DNA of 31,327 nucleotides, taken from the NCBI GenBank assembly GCA_027972325.1, contig JAPMOS010000304.1:1-31327 (forward strand), in the 5' to 3' direction. The DNA is from Paratrimastix pyriformis. Lineage: Eukaryota > Preaxostyla > Paratrimastigidae. This document shows positions 29,000-31,327 of this stretch, piece after piece (within the stretch, counting starts at the first letter, position 1; each line of letters opens with the position of its first letter). Made by a program: the position numbers and the translations under genes. Below the pieces are notes generated by a model. The model ran no database searches, had not been told where the DNA came from, and saw only the letters and a list, made by a program, of their open reading frames with translations.

Positions 29000-29635
29000 G
29001 CAGCCAGGTAACCCAGGCACTGATGGGAATTGTGAGGTCAGCCGGGCCAAGACGCGCAGACGAAGGGGCTCAGGAGCGGGTCCTATCAGGTATTCTCGAG
29101 AACAACCCGCATCGTTTCTGGTTCCCCCAGCCCATTGAAGAACGCGCGGGGATGAAAGAAAATCACACCTCGGCCTGCCACCAGCCACCAGCCACCAGCC
29201 ACCGGTCCGAGCAACGAGGGAGGGACCCCGAGTCCCGGACGGGCGGAGCAGACCCGGTGTGCGATGGCCCCGCGAAGGCAATCTTGCAGCGCATGAGGTG
29301 GTCGGCCAGCATAGGCGAGCCGGGCGACACAGGTCCTCCCGCCCATCACGAACTTGCACCTCGCACATCACCCGGTAGAGGAGCGACGGGTGCACAAGTC
29401 CCTGAGGAGGGTGGAGCGGTCCAGATGAATTGCGAGTTGGGTGAGTGCGGTTGGGCAGAAACGTGTGCGCGCCACATCTGTTGGTTCCTTTTCAGCCCCA
29501 TTCAAATCTCCATCCTCCCTGATCCCGAGGTGGGAAGAAACCGCACTGGTTCCGGGGTCTGAGGGCAGCACGGACCGAAGACGATCCCGGTGGGGCATGT
29601 GCAGCCTACGGGTTGGCAGGAGAGGAAGTGCTTGA
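29000..29635 (+). CDS. Possible small spliced gene, weak
   Basis: A candidate 55-base intron at 29,441-29,495 begins with canonical GTGAGT and ends GGTTCCTTTTCAG, the same size class as the introns at 15.4-15.7 kb. It would join QMNCELG to PFKSPSSLIPRWEETALV and a stop at 29,635. No domain is recognised, the upstream exon runs out of low-complexity DNA without a defined start, and the opposite strand is also open. The minisatellite begins just downstream. Confidence 0.2.
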
Positions 29636-29660
29636 GATGCGAGGCGTTCCAGCTCCCGAG

Positions 29661-31327
29661 GTGCGTGGGACGAGGTGCGTGGGACGAGGTGCGGGGACGA
29701 GGGACGAGGGACGAGGTGCGGGGACGAGGGACGAGGGACGAGGGACGAGGGACGGGACGAGGGACGAGGTGGACGAGGGACGAGGGACGAGGACGAGGGA
29801 CGAGGGACGAGGGACGAGGACGAGGGACGAGGGACGAGGGACGGACGAGGACGAGGGACGAGGGACGAGGGACGAGGAAGCAGGGACGAGGGACGAGGGA
29901 AGCAGGGACGAGGGACGAGGGACGAGGAAGCGACGAGGACGAGGGACGAGGGACGAGGGAGCGAGGGACGAGGGACGAGGGACGACGAAGCAGGGACGAC
30001 GAAGCAGGGACGAGGGACGAGGGACGAGGGACGAGGACGAGGACGAGGGACGAGGACGAGGGACGAGACGAGGGACGACGAAGCAGGGACGAGGGACGAG
30101 GGACGAGGGACGAGACGCAGGACAAGGAACCAGGGACAAAGGGAACCAGGGACAAGGAACCACGGACGAGGAACCAGGGACGAGGAACCAGGGACGAGGA
30201 ACCAGGGACGAGGAACCAGGGACGAGGAACCAGGGACGAGGAACCAGGGACGAGGAACGAGGGACGAGGAACCAGGGACGAGGAACCAGGGACGAGGGAC
30301 GAAGGACGAGGACGAAGGGACGAAGGACGAAGGGACGAGGGACGAGGGACGAGGACGAGGGACGAGGGACGAGGGACGAGGACGAGGGACGAGGGACGAG
30401 GAAGCAGGGACGAGGGACGAGGAACCAGGGACGAGGGACGAGGGACGAGGCAGGGACGAGGGACGAGGGACGAGGGACGACGAAGCAGGAAGAGGGACGA
30501 GGGACGACGAAGCAGGGACGAGGGACGAGGGACGAGGGACGAGGGACGAGGAACCAGGGACGAGGAACCAGGGACGAGGAACCAGGGACGAGGAACCAGG
30601 GACGAGGAACGAGGAACGAGGAACCAGGGACGAGGACCAGGGACGAGGAACGAGGGACGAGGAAACCAGGACGAGAGACGAGGGACGAGGAACCACGGAC
30701 GAGGAAACCAGGGACGAGGGACGAGGGAACCAGGGACGAGGGACGAGGAACCAGGGACGAGGGAACCAGGGACGAGGAACCAGGGACGAGGAACCAGGAC
30801 GAGGAACCAGGGACGAGGGAACCAGGGACGAGGAACCAGGGACGAGGGAACGAACGAGGGACGAGACGAGGGACGAGGGACGAGGGACGAGGACGAGGAC
30901 GAGGGACGAGGGACGAGGACGAGGATGAGGACGAGGGACGAGGGACGAGGGACGAGGGACGAGGGACAGGGACGACGAACCAGGGACGAGGGACGAGGGA
31001 CGAGGGACGAGGGACGCAGGACAAGGAACCAGGGACGAGGAACGGGACGAGGAACCAGGGACGAGGAACAGGGACGAGGAACCAGGGACGAGGAAACCAG
31101 GGACGAGGACGAGGGACGAGGGACGAAGGACGAGGGACGAGGACGAGGGACGGACGAGGGACGAGGGACGAGGGACGAGGACGAGGGACGAGGGACGAGG
31201 GACGAGGGACGAGGGACGAGGGACGAGGACGAGGGACGAGGGACGAGGGACGAGGACGAGGACGAGGGACGAGGACGAGGGACGAGGAACCAGGGACGAG
31301 GGACGAGGAGGCAGGGACGAGGGACGA
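29661..31327. repeat. GGGACGA minisatellite, running off the window end
   Basis: A 7-bp unit GGGACGA, interspersed with a 14-bp form GGGACGAGGAACCA, plus GACGAAGCA and GAGGAC variants, continuously from about 29,661. The plus strand is purine-rich with regular G triplets. Because 7 is not divisible by 3 and the unit lacks stops, several frames stay open for over 400 codons (GTRDEGR on plus, SLVPRPS on minus). These are not genes. Confidence 0.95.

Noticed and set aside
27842-29395. 517-codon minus-strand Pro/His-rich ORF
   Set aside because: It spans GGT/GGA low-complexity DNA; composition explains the absence of stops, and no domain or start context supports it.
29368-31024. Very long minus- and plus-strand ORFs (SLVPRP and GTRDEGR repeats, over 400 codons)
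   Set aside because: They are produced by a stop-free 7-bp minisatellite and are open in several frames at once.
29661-31327. Telomeric repeat
   Set aside because: The unit GGGACGA with internal variants does not match known telomere units, and real telomere arrays are more uniform.

Overview
The window looks like nuclear DNA of a unicellular eukaryote. Several GC-rich reading frames are joined by very short introns (45-55 bases, GT...AG), and mobile elements and satellites fill much of the rest. I cannot name the host. Composition changes sharply near 10,030: the left third is AT-rich, the remainder GC-rich, as expected of a virus-like insertion in a GC-rich host.

Region 1 (1 to about 10,030) is the right part of a Polinton-like virus (PLV) or virophage-like fossil. 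On the minus strand it holds a small unknown gene, a decayed minor-capsid candidate, a decayed double-jelly-roll major capsid gene and an intact FtsK/HerA (A32-type) packaging ATPase. On the plus strand are an acidic, coiled-coil protein, a small membrane protein and a long fibre with a peptidase S74 chaperone tail. A convergent gene resembling viral single-strand DNA-binding proteins closes the set. Together these form a capsid assembly, packaging and attachment module. No polymerase, helicase or integrase is visible; they may lie to the left. Most genes follow a T-run motif, in three cases with a TCTA core. The element ends in AT-rich DNA with a 127-bp tandem repeat.

Region 2 (about 10,030 to 16,950) has a host-type spliced gene fragment cut off precisely at 10,953 by a DIRS-type terminal repeat. 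After it come an acidic Pro/Thr/Glu-rich ORF on the minus strand, an array of thirteen 142-bp satellite units (11,777-13,705), a decayed or error-bearing multi-exon gene with a ParB-like domain, and a tyrosine-recombinase fragment.

Region 3 (16,955-20,675) has no gene I can support, only diverged repeats and a strong 12-bp inverted repeat.

Region 4 (20,676 to about 27,705, minus strand) is a DIRS-like retrotransposon fossil: gag-like region, reverse transcriptase/RNase H, tyrosine recombinase, internal complementary region (ICR) and one terminal repeat. The ICR arms match the terminal repeats at 10,953 and 20,676 exactly, which ties regions 2 and 4 to one family. An additional RGG-rich ORF sits between the ICR and the terminus.

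Region 5 (27,706-31,327) is low-complexity DNA: GGT/GTG-rich repeats, GGA runs, a possible small spliced exon pair, and a large GGGACGA minisatellite running off the window end. The very long ORFs there follow from the repeat period and are not genes.
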